A stretch of DNA of 64,000 bases. It comes from Hyperoodon ampullatus. Lineage: Eukaryota > Chordata > Mammalia > Artiodactyla > Ziphiidae. Below the pieces are notes generated by a model, which was not told where the DNA came from, searched no databases, and was given only the letters and a program-made list of their open reading frames with translations. Of this stretch, positions 48,915 through 60,739 are shown in pieces. The stretch's first letter is position 1. Every line of letters starts with the position of its first letter. The DNA is taken from contig OX457062.1 of the NCBI GenBank assembly GCA_949752795.1, positions 93,919,777-93,983,776 on the forward strand, given 5' to 3'. The position numbers and the translations under genes are program-made.

Positions 48915-49516
48915 AATTTATATCTGTTTTCAATACTTCGAGTGTTTTATGCTTATTTTGAGTTTTTAGCTAGGCTCTTGTTATTGGATAAGTAATCTAT
49001 TGCTACAGTCTTAGGAATTAATTTTTTAAGTAAAATTGATATTGGAACAAGTAAAATATATAACCTAAAAAGCTGAAGAAATAATCTTTTTATACTCTAA
49101 AACAGTTAGTTACCAGGCATATATTTATTATCATAAACCATCATATTTATGTAGCACATAAAAATTCATAAATCACAATCTCATTAAATAAGTAATCAAA
49201 TTTATTCTAGTATGAGGATCTAATTCTGATCATCCCATTGCTTTTTAAAATGTACTAAAGTTAAGAACTAAGATCAAAGTGATCATTTTAGAGCACTGGT
49301 ACTCTGATGAAGAGATAAAGGAATTCACAGGTTGCTTTATCTAAGCAATAATAAGGCCAAGAACGATTTGTTTATTAAATTTATTCTAAAGATGTCCACT
49401 TAATGAAAAGAAGTAATATTAAATAAAAAAGTAGTGTTTCTGCTTGGCCATAAACAACTATCTTTTAATTGTAGTCTATTACACTGTGGAATAGTCTGAT
49501 GCAGAAGACTACAAAT

Positions 49517-49520
<4 letters not shown>

Positions 49521-49549
<29 letters not shown>

Positions 49550-49738
49550 GGTATGTGGGCCTCTCACTGTTGTGGCCTCTCCCGTTGCGGAGCACAGGCT
49601 CCGGACGCGTAGGCCCAGTGGCCATGGCTCACGGGCCCAGCTGCTCCGCGGCATGTGGGATCTTCCCCGACCGGGGCACGAACCCGTGTCCCCTGCATCA
49701 GCAGGCGGACTCTCAACCACTGCGCCACCAGGGAAGCC
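49521..49738 (-). mobile_element. Short-form CHR SINE, first of a serial pair
   Basis: Poly-T then gcggtatgtgggcctctcac to ccaccagggaagcc. Flanked by ctacaaattctt at 49509-49520 and 49739-49750. Confidence 0.94.
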
Positions 49739-49750
49739 CTACAAATTCTT

Positions 49751-49964
49751 TTTTTTTTTTTTTTTTTTTTTTTGGTACGCGGGCCTCTCACCGTTGTGGC
49801 CTCTCCCCTTGCGGAGCACAGGCTCCGGACGCGCAGGCTCAGCGGCCATGGCTCACGGGTCCAGCCACTCCACGGCATGTGGGATCTTCCCGGACCGGGG
49901 CACGAACCCGTGTCCCCTGCATCGGCAGGCGGACTCTCAACCACTGCGCCACCAGGGAAGCCCC
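49751..49964 (-). mobile_element. Short-form CHR SINE, second of a serial pair
   Basis: Poly-T then ggtacgcgggcctctcaccg to ccaccagggaagccccc. Flanked by the same ctacaaattctt at 49739-49750 and 49965-49976. It differs from the first copy at many positions. Confidence 0.94.
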
Positions 49965-50269
49965 CTACAAATTCTTAATCCTGGAGATTTCCAAGAGAAG
50001 ACCACTCCCCTGGATTATTTAATCATTTACTTATCTGAGGGAACATGATTATGCTACATGATTTTGAAAGTTCCATTTCAGTTCATCCAGGCCACTGTGT
50101 CTGATTTCTCAACCTCTTCTCTTTCAGGTCAACTCATGCATTTCTTTCAAATATACTGTCATTATTACCAAGAATAACAAGGACATTATAATCAACCACA
50201 TAAATGAAGTGGACTAAAGATAATTATTAGTAAATTAAGAATTTTCACCTCAGACTTTCCTTTAATACA

Positions 50270-50485
50270 GGGGTCAGTAAACTCCAGCCAAGGGATTAAA
50301 TTTAACCCACAGATTGTTTTGGCAAATATTTAGTTTTACTGAAACACAGCCATACCCATTCATTTATGCATCATCTATGGCTGCTTTCACATTACAATGA
50401 GAGTTGAGTAGTAGATTATTTGACCCACAAAGCCTAAAAAATTTACCATCCGGCCTATTGCAGAAAATGTTTGCTTATCTTTGCT
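50270..50485 (-). repeat. Old interspersed repeat, family not named
   Basis: The same family as 11005-11175, here with the head phrase ggggtcagtaaactccagcc and gaaacacagccatacccatt. Ends aaaatgtttgcttatc. Confidence 0.5.
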
Positions 50486-50528
50486 ATAAGTGTTTCAGAA
50501 AACAAAACTGAGGATAACATTCACCTAC

Positions 50529-50586
50529 ATTTGATTAGCTTCACCACTTCCAAATGGTTTGAATGAGTCACCAGAGTTCCATTCAC
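50529..50586 (-). CDS. ARHGEF12: ARHGEF12 exon: PDZ domain, helix B
   Basis: Encodes VNGTLVTHSNHLEVVKLIK, about residues 117-135, with the VNG strand and the helix that lines the PDZ ligand groove. Acceptor ttacag/GTG; donor AAAT/gtaggt leaves one base of a Ser codon. 58 nt. Confidence 0.95.
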
Positions 50587-50808
50587 CTGTAAGAAAATGA
50601 AAATAGTGTCTGTCAGATAATTCTAGTTGAGACAATGGATAAACTGACTTCAGGAATTATCATATGTAATACAACCAATTATAACATAGTAAACAGGACT
50701 ATATTAAAATGCATATATATTTGGTTCAATAGTCACTTTTACCACTATTCTGTAAGGTATGCTCAGCAACAAAATGAACTTGAGCACAAAAAAAGGCCTT
50801 GATTTAAA

Positions 50809-50940
50809 GAGACGCAAGAGGGGGTGGATATGGGGATATATGTATACATATAGCTGATTCACTTTGCTATACAACAGAAACTAACACACCATTGTAAAGC
50901 AATTATACTCCAATAAAGACATTTAAAAAAATAAAAAGGA
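50809..50940 (+). mobile_element. Severely 5'-truncated cetartiodactyl L1 3' end
   Basis: Reads tagctgattcactttgctat, then actaacacaccattgtaaag, then attatactccaataaagac and an A-rich tail, the L1 3' end typical of cows, pigs and whales. Only about 130 nt are present. Confidence 0.75.
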
Positions 50941-51289
50941 TATTATAACTTATTTACCATGAAAAATGACAAAACATACTATGCAACAGATTTGCAAATC
51001 CTTCACAGTGAAGAACCCTCACAAATTAAAAACTCCCTTTGCTTTTAATTACAAATTCACTGATTTTCCAAAGGCATAATAAATTTTTTAAAAGATGAAT
51101 AAGCAATATTTCTCCAATAATATTCAATTTACTATTAGTTTTCCAATCATCACCTAACCTTTACAAAGAAAACTAATTTTCAGACAGGCTAAATGTAGGA
51201 AGTGTTATCCAAAGTTTCCACTAAACCAAACAAATCAAGGTAAAAATATCAAACATGAATCTAACATTATTTTTTCTCTGATGCAAGTA

Positions 51290-52330
51290 ACACTAATTTT
51301 TACAAGTTCAAATATATCAGGGTATAAAATGGAAGTAAAAGTACACTTGTCATGCCCACCAGAGATGATCACTGTTAAGCATGATGTTTAATCTTTGAGA
51401 CATATTCTAGCATACACACACCAGATACACAGACACACATACATATACTCTGTAACTGCCTTTTTCTGCAAAAAAAAAAGCACTGTCTTATTATATTATG
51501 GATGTCTTTCAATATAAGTACAAACAGACCTAATCTATTCTTTTTAAAAGCTGGAGGTGAAATACAATTTATTTCTTTAGTCCTCAGTATATGCATATTT
51601 AGATTGTTTACAAGTTTTCGATACAATAAAGCTTAAGTGAATTTTCCTGTACACGTATCACTTCACATTTAAACATCTATTACCTTAGATAAGCTCCTAA
51701 AAGCAAAATTGTGGTCAAAGGTTATATACGTTTTTAAAATATGTAACTTTTGATACATATTCACAAATTTCTATCCAAACAGATTTTACCTAATTTATAT
51801 TCACAACAAGTTTATGAGAGTAGCCATTTTACCATACCCAAACTATGCCAAATGTATATTATTAATCTTTAAAATTTCTGACAACCAAATATATTTTCAC
51901 CTATCATTTAATTTTTACTTCTTTCTTATCAGTGAGGTTGGACATATCCTCACTGATATATTATTTCAATTACTTTGGAGAATTGCCTGATAAAATTCTT
52001 TGCCCTTTTTTCTGTCAGACTATTTATTCTTTTGTTAGTAATTTGAAAGTGCTCTTTACAATTAAGGCTATCATATTCTGTAATATATTTCAAATATTTA
52101 TTTCCAGATAGTTCTTTGTAAATATGTTCATGGTGTCTTTTCCTGTATAGTAATTTGATTTTAAGTAATCACATTAGTTAGTTGTCTTAAGAGTAATTAG
52201 TGACTAATCCATTCTTTCCCTACTGATCAGAACTTAAGGGCTGTTTCTGGACTCCCTATTGTGTTCCACAGATAGGTCCATAGGTATAATAGAGTCACTT
52301 GCTTCAAATTAATCTGCACCATCTCACCTC
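51290..52330 (-). mobile_element. Ancient L1M 3' remnant
   Basis: Reverse L1 phrases: aaaattgtggtcaaaggtta (about 51703), gaattgcctgataaaattct, then gttttcgatacaataaagc. Diverged; the same broad type as the remnant at 7801-8365. Confidence 0.5.
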
Positions 52331-52704
52331 ACACTTACCCATACACATAATACCTTTGCAAAGTTCACTTAGAACAAATAATCATTTGGAAGCTTGATAA
52401 GGAATGGCACACCTCTCCAAATTTATTAATATATTTTGAAGAGAATTTCTTGCTAAGGGATTAATTTGGAGAAATATGATCTTTACAACAGCGAGTTATG
52501 ACTCCATTTATTCAAGCCTTTTATTATGCTTTTCAGTAAAGGGTAACGTTAATTTTAAAATGAATGAAGTAAGTTTTTATAGTCAATAAATCCATCATAT
52601 ATAATCTGTAGCTTTTAATAAAAATCCGAGTTAAAAAAATCAAAGTATGGCTAATATATGCTGCTTTTTAATTCTATCATAAATTCCATAAGTCTTTTCC
52701 TTAC

Positions 52705-52754
52705 CTTGATGATTCGATCACCTGTCTGTACGCCAGCCCGCATGGCTGCTCCAT
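52705..52754 (-). CDS. ARHGEF12: ARHGEF12 exon: PDZ domain, middle
   Basis: Encodes (D)GAAMRAGVQTGDRIIK, about residues 100-116, the PDZ segment with the conserved AGVQTGDRI turn. Acceptor ttacag/AT completes the Asp codon left by the GC-donor exon. The donor is AAG/gtaagg. The 50-nt length fits the phases on both sides. Confidence 0.95.
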
Positions 52755-52819
52755 CTGTAAGAGAAATTAATTCTTAAAATGTAATTCATTTACCTTCACT
52801 GATAATCTTCTTGAAAGAG

Positions 52820-53045
52820 AGGCAGTGTAACAAAATGGTTAAAAACATGGATTGTAAAGTCAGGCAGACTTAGGTCCAAATCCTGCCTCTGCCACTCACT
52901 AGTTGGATGACCATGGACAGATTTTATGGGTTTTTTTACTCTAAGCCTCGATATCACCTGTAATATGGAGATAAAAAGTACCTACCTCAAATTATAGCAA
53001 CCAAGATAAAGGAAGTATTCAATATATGGTAATAGTAGTTCAAGA
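52820..53045 (+). repeat. MIR SINE
   Basis: Near full length: gaggcagtgtaacaaaatgg, then tccaaatcctgcctctgcca, then agtacctacctcaaattata. It lies in the intron that starts with the first GC donor. Confidence 0.65.
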
Positions 53046-53427
53046 TATTATTGACATTTGGGAGAAAAGAATGGATATTTTTGAGTCTACAACCACTTCT
53101 TTAATCTGTCTCTACCCAAATATCTCTGGTGCCATTAAGAAATAAAATTCCACAAACTTCTATAAGTGATGATGAGTAAAGTATCATGACTAAGGAGTCA
53201 TATGATTTCTCAAACAATATAAGAACTGTTTTCTTTTCATAAAGTACAAAAGAAAATCAACTGGGGTAAATTCATGCCTATAACCGTAACACTAGAGACA
53301 ACTCTAGCACAATAAGGCCATGTGACATGTAATGTATGAGATTATTTTATTCTAAGCAATAGACATTTTTAAACTATTCTATTCTTACTCTGTTTGCTCC
53401 CAAGTGACAAGACTGTTTTTAAAAATG

Positions 53428-53433
53428 CCTTGC
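53428..53433 (-). other. GC splice donor (gcaagg) of PDZ exon
   Basis: Minus-strand reading is GAAG/gcaagg. The AAG before and AAGG after match the extended U1 pairing typical of GC donors. The partner acceptor is ttacag at 52755. Confidence 0.88.
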
Positions 53434-53532
53434 CTTCTTTGACAGACTGTACGAACACTGGATTGTCTCCACTGACCGTCAGCCCAAATCCATTGTCATC
53501 CTTCTGGATGATCACACAACGCTGAACAAGAC
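53434..53532 (-). CDS. ARHGEF12: ARHGEF12 exon: first half of PDZ domain
   Basis: Encodes LVQRCVIIQKDDNGFGLTV onward to FVQSVKE, about residues 68-99. GFGL is the PDZ carboxylate-binding loop that grips the C-terminus of partners such as plexin-B. The acceptor is tgtgcag/GT and completes a Gly codon begun in an upstream exon outside the window. The exon ends GAA G, followed by gcaagg: a GC donor in place of GT. No GT within reach gives the correct Glu-Asp junction with the next exon. Confidence 0.95.
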
Positions 53533-54035
53533 CTGCACAAGAACCAAAGGGTAAAGAGAGAAGGAAAGAGAAAACAGAGAAAAAGACAATAATTACATAT
53601 TAGTAATGAACTGTAGTCTATCTGGAGAAACACAAGGTAGCACATGAAACCCATATAAAAAATAAGAGCACTAACCCCATAAGCAAAACAAACACAAGAA
53701 TATCACAAAGAATCATATATACTGGTTTCTCACAGGGGAGGTACAGCAGAATTGCTCCAAGATTAAAAACAGCTAAGGCAAACTGGAAAATATGAAGTAT
53801 TAGAGAGGAGACAGACAGAATGCCCATTCACATCTATGCAATTAATTTGTAGTATAAAATCCTCCCCCAGCTCCCTGTGTTTTTGGTGCTCTAACTGGTG
53901 TTTAAACCCAAGATAATCAAATATTTTGGGACATTAGGCTAGAAGCATCCCATGGTAAACTCTAGAGAAGTCCAACCCTACTCTCAATAAAATATACTCA
54001 AAAAAACACACTATAAAAAAGAAGGAAGTGCTTAC

Positions 54036-54056
54036 AGAGCACCTGCAGCTCTTCTC
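54036..54056 (-). other. Candidate 21-nt alternative microexon (unproven)
   Basis: On the gene strand a ~120-nt pyrimidine-rich tract (54060-54180) ends in tcag. It is followed by 21 nt with no stop in the gene frame, then gtaagc. Inserted before the PDZ exon it would give G-EELQVLC-LVQ and keep frame. No homology supports it; splice-signal strength is the only evidence. Confidence 0.25.
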
Positions 54057-54689
54057 CTGAAAGGGAGAAAGAAAAAGAAAAGTCCAAAGGAAAGAAAAGG
54101 AAAAGTCCAAGGGAAGAAAGACTTTGGCTCGTAGAAAAAATAAAAAGAAAAGAGAAAGAAAGTAGGAAAGATAAAGAAAGAACCTGTGAGTTCAACCAAC
54201 TCTTTGATTTCTTTCATATACTTACCTGATTCCTACAGAGAATTTGTTTTCCTTCTAGTTAAATAGCAAACAAAAATTGTCAAGGCAAGGTGAGAAAAAG
54301 AAGACCACAACCAAAGGAACAGGGACGTCCCAAAACAGAACCCTGATTAGTGCCCAGGGCTGTTTTATTGTAGATCAAGATCAGAAGATCCTGAACTCTT
54401 TGTTAGCCAAAGATTTAATATATACTTCCAGCTTTTCAGAATCTAAGTGTTTTACCAAAAATCAGTATGTAAAACATGTAAACTAACACAAGTATAATGA
54501 TGATTAGAAAACAAAAACTACTTCAAAATTAAGATTTTTATACAAAGAGCCATGATCTTTTAAATAAGTCTGATGTACAAAACAAAGGAAATGCTAAAGA
54601 TTGCACGTTAATTAATATATATGCATATTTCTTGCTGTTAATGAAATGACACAAGTATGAGCCTACTACAGATGAAAAACTAGAATAAC

Positions 54690-55870
54690 TGGATCCCAGA
54701 ATAGAAAACACGAACTTGAACCTTAATTTATAACCCTACACAAAAATTAATTTACAGCAAATTATGGACCTGAACATAAAAGCCAAAACTTTTCATAAGA
54801 AAACATAGGAGAAAAGCTTCAAGACCTTAGGATAGGCAGAGATCTTTTAGGATGCAAAATGCATCCATAAAAGAAAAAACTGGTAAATGGGACTCAAAAT
54901 TTTAAATAGCTGCTTTCCTAAAGACACTGATAAGAAAATGAAAAGGCAAGCACAGACTGGGAGAAAATATTTGCATTACAAATTATCTGATAAAGCACTG
55001 GTATCCAGACATATATTTAAAGAAACAACTCTACAATCCAATAATGGAAGACACATTTTAAAGGGACAAAAGATTTGAACAGACAAAGCAAGATACACCA
55101 ATGGCCAATAAGCACATGCAAAGGTGCTCAACATCTGCAGTCTTCAGGAAAATGCAAATTAAAACCATAATGAGATACCACTATACACTAACTGGAATGG
55201 CTAAAAATTAAAAGACTGATAAATACCAAGTGCTAACAAGGACGTGGAACAACCAGAACTCTCATACATTGCTGGTGGGAATGTAAAATGGTGGAAATTT
55301 CTTATAAAGGCAAGCATATACTTACATATGACCCAGCAGCTTCACTCCTAAGATAAATGAAAACTCATGTCCACATAAAGACTGGTAAACAAATGTTCAC
55401 AGCAGTTTTGCTCATAAGAGACAAAAACTAGAAACAACTCAATTGTCCATCAACAGACAAATGGATAAACAAACTGTGGTATAGCCATTACAATAAAATA
55501 CTACTTAGCAAGAAAAAAAGGGAACTACTCACACAGGCAACAAACATGGATGAATCACAAAAACATGTTGAGCAAAAGAAGGCAGATACAAAAGAGAGTA
55601 CATACTACATGATTCCAATGTAGAACAGGCAAAAAGTAAACTAGTAAGAAAAAGCAGATTAGTGGTTGCCTAGGGGCAGGATGGGGTGGAGAGGTAAGAA
55701 TGACTGCAAAGAGACATGAAGGAACTTTTTGGGTTGATGGAAATGTTCTATACATTAATTAAGGTAATGCTTACATGAGTATTCATCTGTCAAGACTTAG
55801 TGAACTGTACACTTAAAATGAGTGCATCTTATTTTATGTAAATTAGATCTCAAAAAAGTTAATTTTCAAC
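54690..55870 (+). mobile_element. L1M 3' fragment
   Basis: ORF2 end and 3' UTR in + orientation: gaaaacataggagaaaagct, then atttgaacagacaaagcaag, tcatacattgctggtgggaa, aatggataaacaaactgtgg. Frames are broken. Confidence 0.75.
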
Positions 55871-58377
55871 ATTTAAAAAATGAGTGAGACCTCAATTCTA
55901 GAGACTACTAAATACTAAACAGTATTTGAATTCACAGTGTCACCACTCCTACAAAATAGGAAACTGTAATGGGGTCAGAGGAAAGATAACCCATCAGAAT
56001 TTAACCATTTTTCTTTTGTTTAATGTTGCTTCCTTCAACTAATTAGGAAAAACCTAAATAGAATGGGTACAAATACATAAAATCAAGGAAAAAGGCATTC
56101 TTTATAAATTTCTAGTACATAATACAATAAATGTAAGTATCAGAGAATAGTGTTTTACAGGAATCTTTTAAAATGCACACGAACTTTTAGAAACATAAAC
56201 ATCTGATGATCTTCTTTATGGTCATTTGAAATTTCAAAATAAATTACATACTTTGAATGTTTAAAAGTCAAGACAACTGCAGCACTGAATATATGTATTT
56301 TTCGTGCTATAATCATCCCTCCCAGTTATCTCATCTCACTTCCAAAGGGCTGAAAATGAGTGAACTGGAAGATTCTAATATTGATGTTTCCTGTGCTAAG
56401 CCACTGGGCTTCTTAAGCAGACTTTCTTCCAGGTCCCTGTAGAGAGTCGGGTACTTGTACACAATGAGGGAGAGGAGTAGTGGAGGTTAAGAGTTTGCTA
56501 TGTTTATGTATTTCACTTGAATATAATGTACCTAAACTATTTAGCTTAATGCCTGACAAATACAAAGGGCTCATAAATGTTAGGTATTATTTTATTATGA
56601 CTAGGGGTGGGTTGCGCTTGGATTTTCCTGCTCAGAAATATATAACTCGTTTAACCCATGCCATCAATTAAAAATACATTTGTGTTAACGAACTCCTATC
56701 ATTAATGTAAATGCTCCTTAGAAGGATCAGTTTTCATTTATGATGTCTTTGTGTGAATTTTGTTTTGGTTTAATAGACCAGCAAGTGACTTTGAGATGGG
56801 GAAGGAAGTAAGGAAATTTTACAGAGCTTCTTGTGATAGGTAACTTTAGAAGATGAGAGACAGCATGACGCCCTCAAGAAACAAATCATCTCCTCTTATA
56901 AAACTTTCCCTAAATATCAAGACTGGGTTAGGTGCCCCCTTCTAGACTCCCACTGCACCCTCTATTTACTCTCAGAGTATCTTTATCACTCACAACTGAT
57001 TTGTATTTGTTTTTATCCTCTCATTAGATTAAATACTCCCCTGAAAGAGTTCAGGGGCTCTATCTTGTTTACAAACTTATCTCAGGACCTGGCATATGTT
57101 CTGGCATAAAAGGCAATTTTTTTAAATTGCTAATGAATTAACAAAAATCACAAAAGTATAGGAGTCTAGAGATGAACGGAAGCTCAGAAAGGGAAGTGAT
57201 CAGAGAGAAAAAAAATACCACTACACACAGTTAACTTTAGCAAATATGCTTAGGGTCCTAACAGACTGCTAAGTACTGAAAAAATTTATTAGGGTTGCCT
57301 CAGAATACTGCAAACCTGTACTCTCCAATTCAAAATTGTTCAGCATGATAACTTTCCCCTTTAATTCTACATTAAAAGGAGAAGATAAGGAACAAAGAAG
57401 AGGAAAAAGGGAAAGAGCTATGTGAACATCATATTCATCTCTTTCCTCTCCTCAACCCCACTACACTGTCCATTTATCAATATTATTATTCTAAGTCCAT
57501 CTACTAATCTGAGACTCTGATATACTTGAATATCTAAGAATTATTAGACTACCAATACAAAAAGAAAACATACATACATAGCCAATTCAGAATCTGTAGA
57601 ATTCAAATTACTGAAATGTTCTACTTATTGTAGACCAGAAGCTATTTTAACCCACCACACAGTATAAACTCCACCCTTAACACTGACATCACCAATACTG
57701 ACTATCATATTTTTGAAATGTCCTTTTTGACAAAAAAAAAATCCACTTTGTTTTAGCAAGTTTGTATTGAGCATCTGTCTGCTAGTTATTTAACACTGTA
57801 ACCTGTAGGTGTTATGAGGAATACAAAACAACTAGGAGTCTTTGCTCTCAAAGAACTTAAAATCTTGAAAGGGAAGGATAATAGAGAAGCAAATAGGGAA
57901 ACAATGGCAACATCAAACTAAAATGACATAACAGGCCCTATATGTTATTAAAGAAGGGACAAAGAAAAGGTGGACTCCTAATTCCAAAATAACCATTTTT
58001 GAATTTCACTAATTAAAAAAAAAAACTTTCCATCATTTTAACTTTTTCTGGTTCTTACAAACACATAGAGCCCATGGTTTGTTTGTTGGCTTATTTTGCT
58101 AATTCCCTTATTCTCTGGTATAAAGAGTATTAATTATAATCACCATACAAGTGTGTTTATCTCTGAATATAAGTTTTTATAAGGTCACAAAATCACTTTA
58201 ATATGAACTGTTTAACATGAGCTGTAACCAAGCACTTTGTATGAAGGCAGGCAGAGAGAGTGTTCAACAAGTAAGGTAACGATAAAGCCTAAATTTGAAA
58301 TGTAGTCACAGGAATATTGCTTCACTCTCATTGTTCTTAGAGCCATATGAACATTTTTTTCCACAACTATCTAGTTT
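55871..58377. other. Intron, L2 fragments only
   Basis: L2-type 3' fragments are suggested at 56880-57120 (ctcaggacctggcatatgtt) and 57740-57960 (ctctcaaagaacttaaaatc). I looked for the N-terminal ARHGEF12 coding exons here and did not find them. Confidence 0.45.
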
Positions 58378-58744
58378 TTTTTTTTTTAATAAATTTATTT
58401 TTGGCTGCGTTGGGTCTTCGTTGCTGTGCACGGGCTTTCTCTAGTTGCGCGGGCTTTCTCTAGTTGCGGCGAGCGGGGGCTACTCTTCGTTGCGGTGTGC
58501 AGGCTTCTCATTGTGATGGCTTCCCTTGCTGTGGAGCACGGGCTCTAGGCATCTGGGCTTCAGTAGTTGTGGCACGCGGGCTACAGTAGTTGTGGCTTGT
58601 GGGCTCTAGAGCGCAGGCTCAGTAGTTGTGGCGCATGGGTGTAGTTGCTCCGTGGCATGTGGGATCTTCCCGGACCAGGGCTTGAACCTGTGTCCCCTGC
58701 ATTGGCAGGCGGATTCTTAACTACTGCGCCACCAGGGAAGCCTC
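58378..58744 (-). mobile_element. Long-form CHR SINE with internal duplication
   Basis: A-rich tail at left, head ccaccagggaagcct at right. Target duplication acaactatctagttt (58363-58377) and ataactatctagttt (58745-58759). The 19-bp segment cgggctttctctagttgcg is tandemly repeated at 58431-58468. Confidence 0.9.
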
Positions 58745-59792
58745 ATAACTATCTAGTTTGTAAGTGCATATGGAATATTGGTAATCAAGTGCATATCTCT
58801 ATTATCATACTTACAAAAAAGCACTTCTTTTGTACCAGACCGTAAACTTCTAGAGAGCAGGTACAGTCTCCTATTATCTTGATATCTATCCCTTAACATA
58901 GTACCTGGCATATAATAGGTGCTCCATGAATATTCACTAAGTAAATCTGAACTTATTTTATAAAAAAATCATACTCAGTCACTTTTCAAGAAAAAGTAAA
59001 ATCATATCCATGAAAACTATGCCAAGTAGAGAAATACTTCTACACAGATACTAACCTTCTGCCCTGGCTAAATTCTAACCAAAGTAATTTGATACTCCAT
59101 CTACCCTAAAATAACTCTTCTAGTTCTTTACTTCCTGTCTTTTAAGGAATATGATATTTCACCTGGAAGCTGATAATGAATGTCATGCTTCATATTATCA
59201 GTGAAGCAAAGACAGATGGTCTATCAAATTTATGTAAATATTATCCTTTCCTATTTTTTTTTCTCTTTAGAAACAAAGGACATGTGTTCCTGTTATAATA
59301 ATGTGGCTTTTTTTTCTTTTTAAATGCTTTTTTACTGAAGTACCATTAATTTATAATATTCTGTTAGTTTCAGGTGTACAGCATAGTGATTCAGTATTTT
59401 TGTTATAATCCATTATTACAAGATACGGGATATAGTTCCCTGTGCTATACAATATATCCTTGTTGCTTATCTATTTTATATATAGTAGTTTGTATCTATT
59501 AATTCCATACCTCAAATTTGTCCCTCCTCCCTTCCCTCTTTCCTTTGGTAACCAAAAGTTGGTTTTCTATATCTGTGAGTCTGTTTCTGTTTTGCATATA
59601 TTGATATATTCATTTGTATTATTTTTTAGATTCCACATATAAGTGATATCATATAGTATTTGTCTAATCATAATGCTCTCTAGGTCCATCCACATTGCTG
59701 CAAATGGCATTATTTCTTTTTCTTTTATGGCTGAGTAATATTCCTTGGTGTGTGTGTATGTGTCTCTATGTATGTGTATACACAAGGCATCC

Positions 59793-59937
59793 TTTTTTTA
59801 AATTGAACTATAGTTGACCTACAATATTGTGTTAACTTCAGGTGTACAGCTAAGCGATTTAGTTATATACATATTTTTTCACATTTTCCATTATAGGTTA
59901 TGACAAGATATTGAGTGTAGTTCCTGTGCTATATACA
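59793..59937 (-). mobile_element. Short L1 3' UTR piece nested in the L1
   Basis: A second copy of the L1 3' UTR motif (tgaactatagttgacctaca) begins 480 nt after the first. The outer element appears to resume at about 59938 with the next part of its 3' end. A nested, severely 5'-truncated L1 is the likeliest reading; the duplication is not clean. Confidence 0.45.
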
Positions 59938-60739
59938 TCTTCTTAATTCAATAATCTGCTGACAAGCACTTGAGTTGCTTCCAAATCTTGGCTATTGTAA
60001 ATAGTGTTGCTATGAACATTGTGGTGCACATGTCCTTTCAAATTAGTGTTTTCGTTCTTCCAGATATATAACCAGGAGTGGAACTGCTGACTCATATGGC
60101 AGTTCTATTTTTAGTTTTTTAAGGAACCTCCAAACTGTTTTCCACAGTGGCTGCACCAATTTACATTCCCTCCAATGGTGTACAAGGGTTCCCTTTGCTC
60201 CACATCCTCTCTAACATTTGTTATTTGTAGATTTTTTAATGGTAGCCATTCTGACAGGTGTGAGGTGATACCTCATTGTGGTTTTGATTTGCATTTCTTA
60301 ATAATTAGCAATGATGAGCACCTTTTCACATGCTTGTTACCCATTCGCATATCTTCTTTGAAAAATGTCTATTCAATTCTTCTGCACATTTTTTGATTGG
60401 TTTGGGTTTTGTTTTGTTTTGTTTTTTTCAATATTGAATTGTATGAGCTGTTTGTATACTTTGGATATTAACCCCTTGATGGTCACATCATTTGCAAATA
60501 TTTTTCCCCACACCATAGGTACTCCTTTCATTTTTTGCTGTGCAAAAGCTTTTAAGTTTAATTAGGTCCCACTTGTTTATTTCTGCTCTTATTTCTTTTG
60601 CCTCAGGAGACTGATCCAAGAAAACTTTGCTACAATTTATATCAAAGAGTGTTCTGCCTATGTTTTCTTCTAGGAGTTTTACGGTTTCAGATCTTACATT
60701 TAGGTCTTTAAACCATTTTGAGTTTATTTTTGTATATAG

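Larger units (their letters stand above)
676..53532 (-). other. ARHGEF12: ARHGEF12 (LARG) gene body, 34 internal coding exons
   Basis: Rho guanine-nucleotide exchange factor 12. Known of the family: the PDZ domain binds plexin-B and IGF-1 receptor tails, the RGS-like domain binds activated G-alpha-12/13, and the DH-PH pair loads GTP onto RhoA at the plasma membrane. Seen here: 34 exons whose phases all match at their junctions, giving a continuous reading frame from LVQRCVIIQKDDNGFG to VNLRISG. The PDZ, EDDDFG motif, DH core (QRLTKYPLLLDNI) and PH are in LARG order. The paralogue ARHGEF11 has the same architecture, but the residues match LARG as I recall it nearly exactly. No stop or frameshift is present, so this is the functional locus, not a processed copy. 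The first coding exons, promoter, last coding exons and 3' UTR are outside the window. Confidence 0.96.

Noticed and set aside
49546..50048. Long open frames (up to 158 codons) on both strands
   Set aside because: They are translations of the paired CHR SINEs, recurring at every CHR copy in the window. GC-rich SINE sequence is open by chance; there is no conserved protein.
54226..54232. A 7-nt AG...GT-bracketed segment (ctgtag/gaatcag/gtaagt) on the gene strand
   Set aside because: Strong donor, but 7 nt is not frame-neutral here and has no pyrimidine support. Most likely a chance or pseudo donor.
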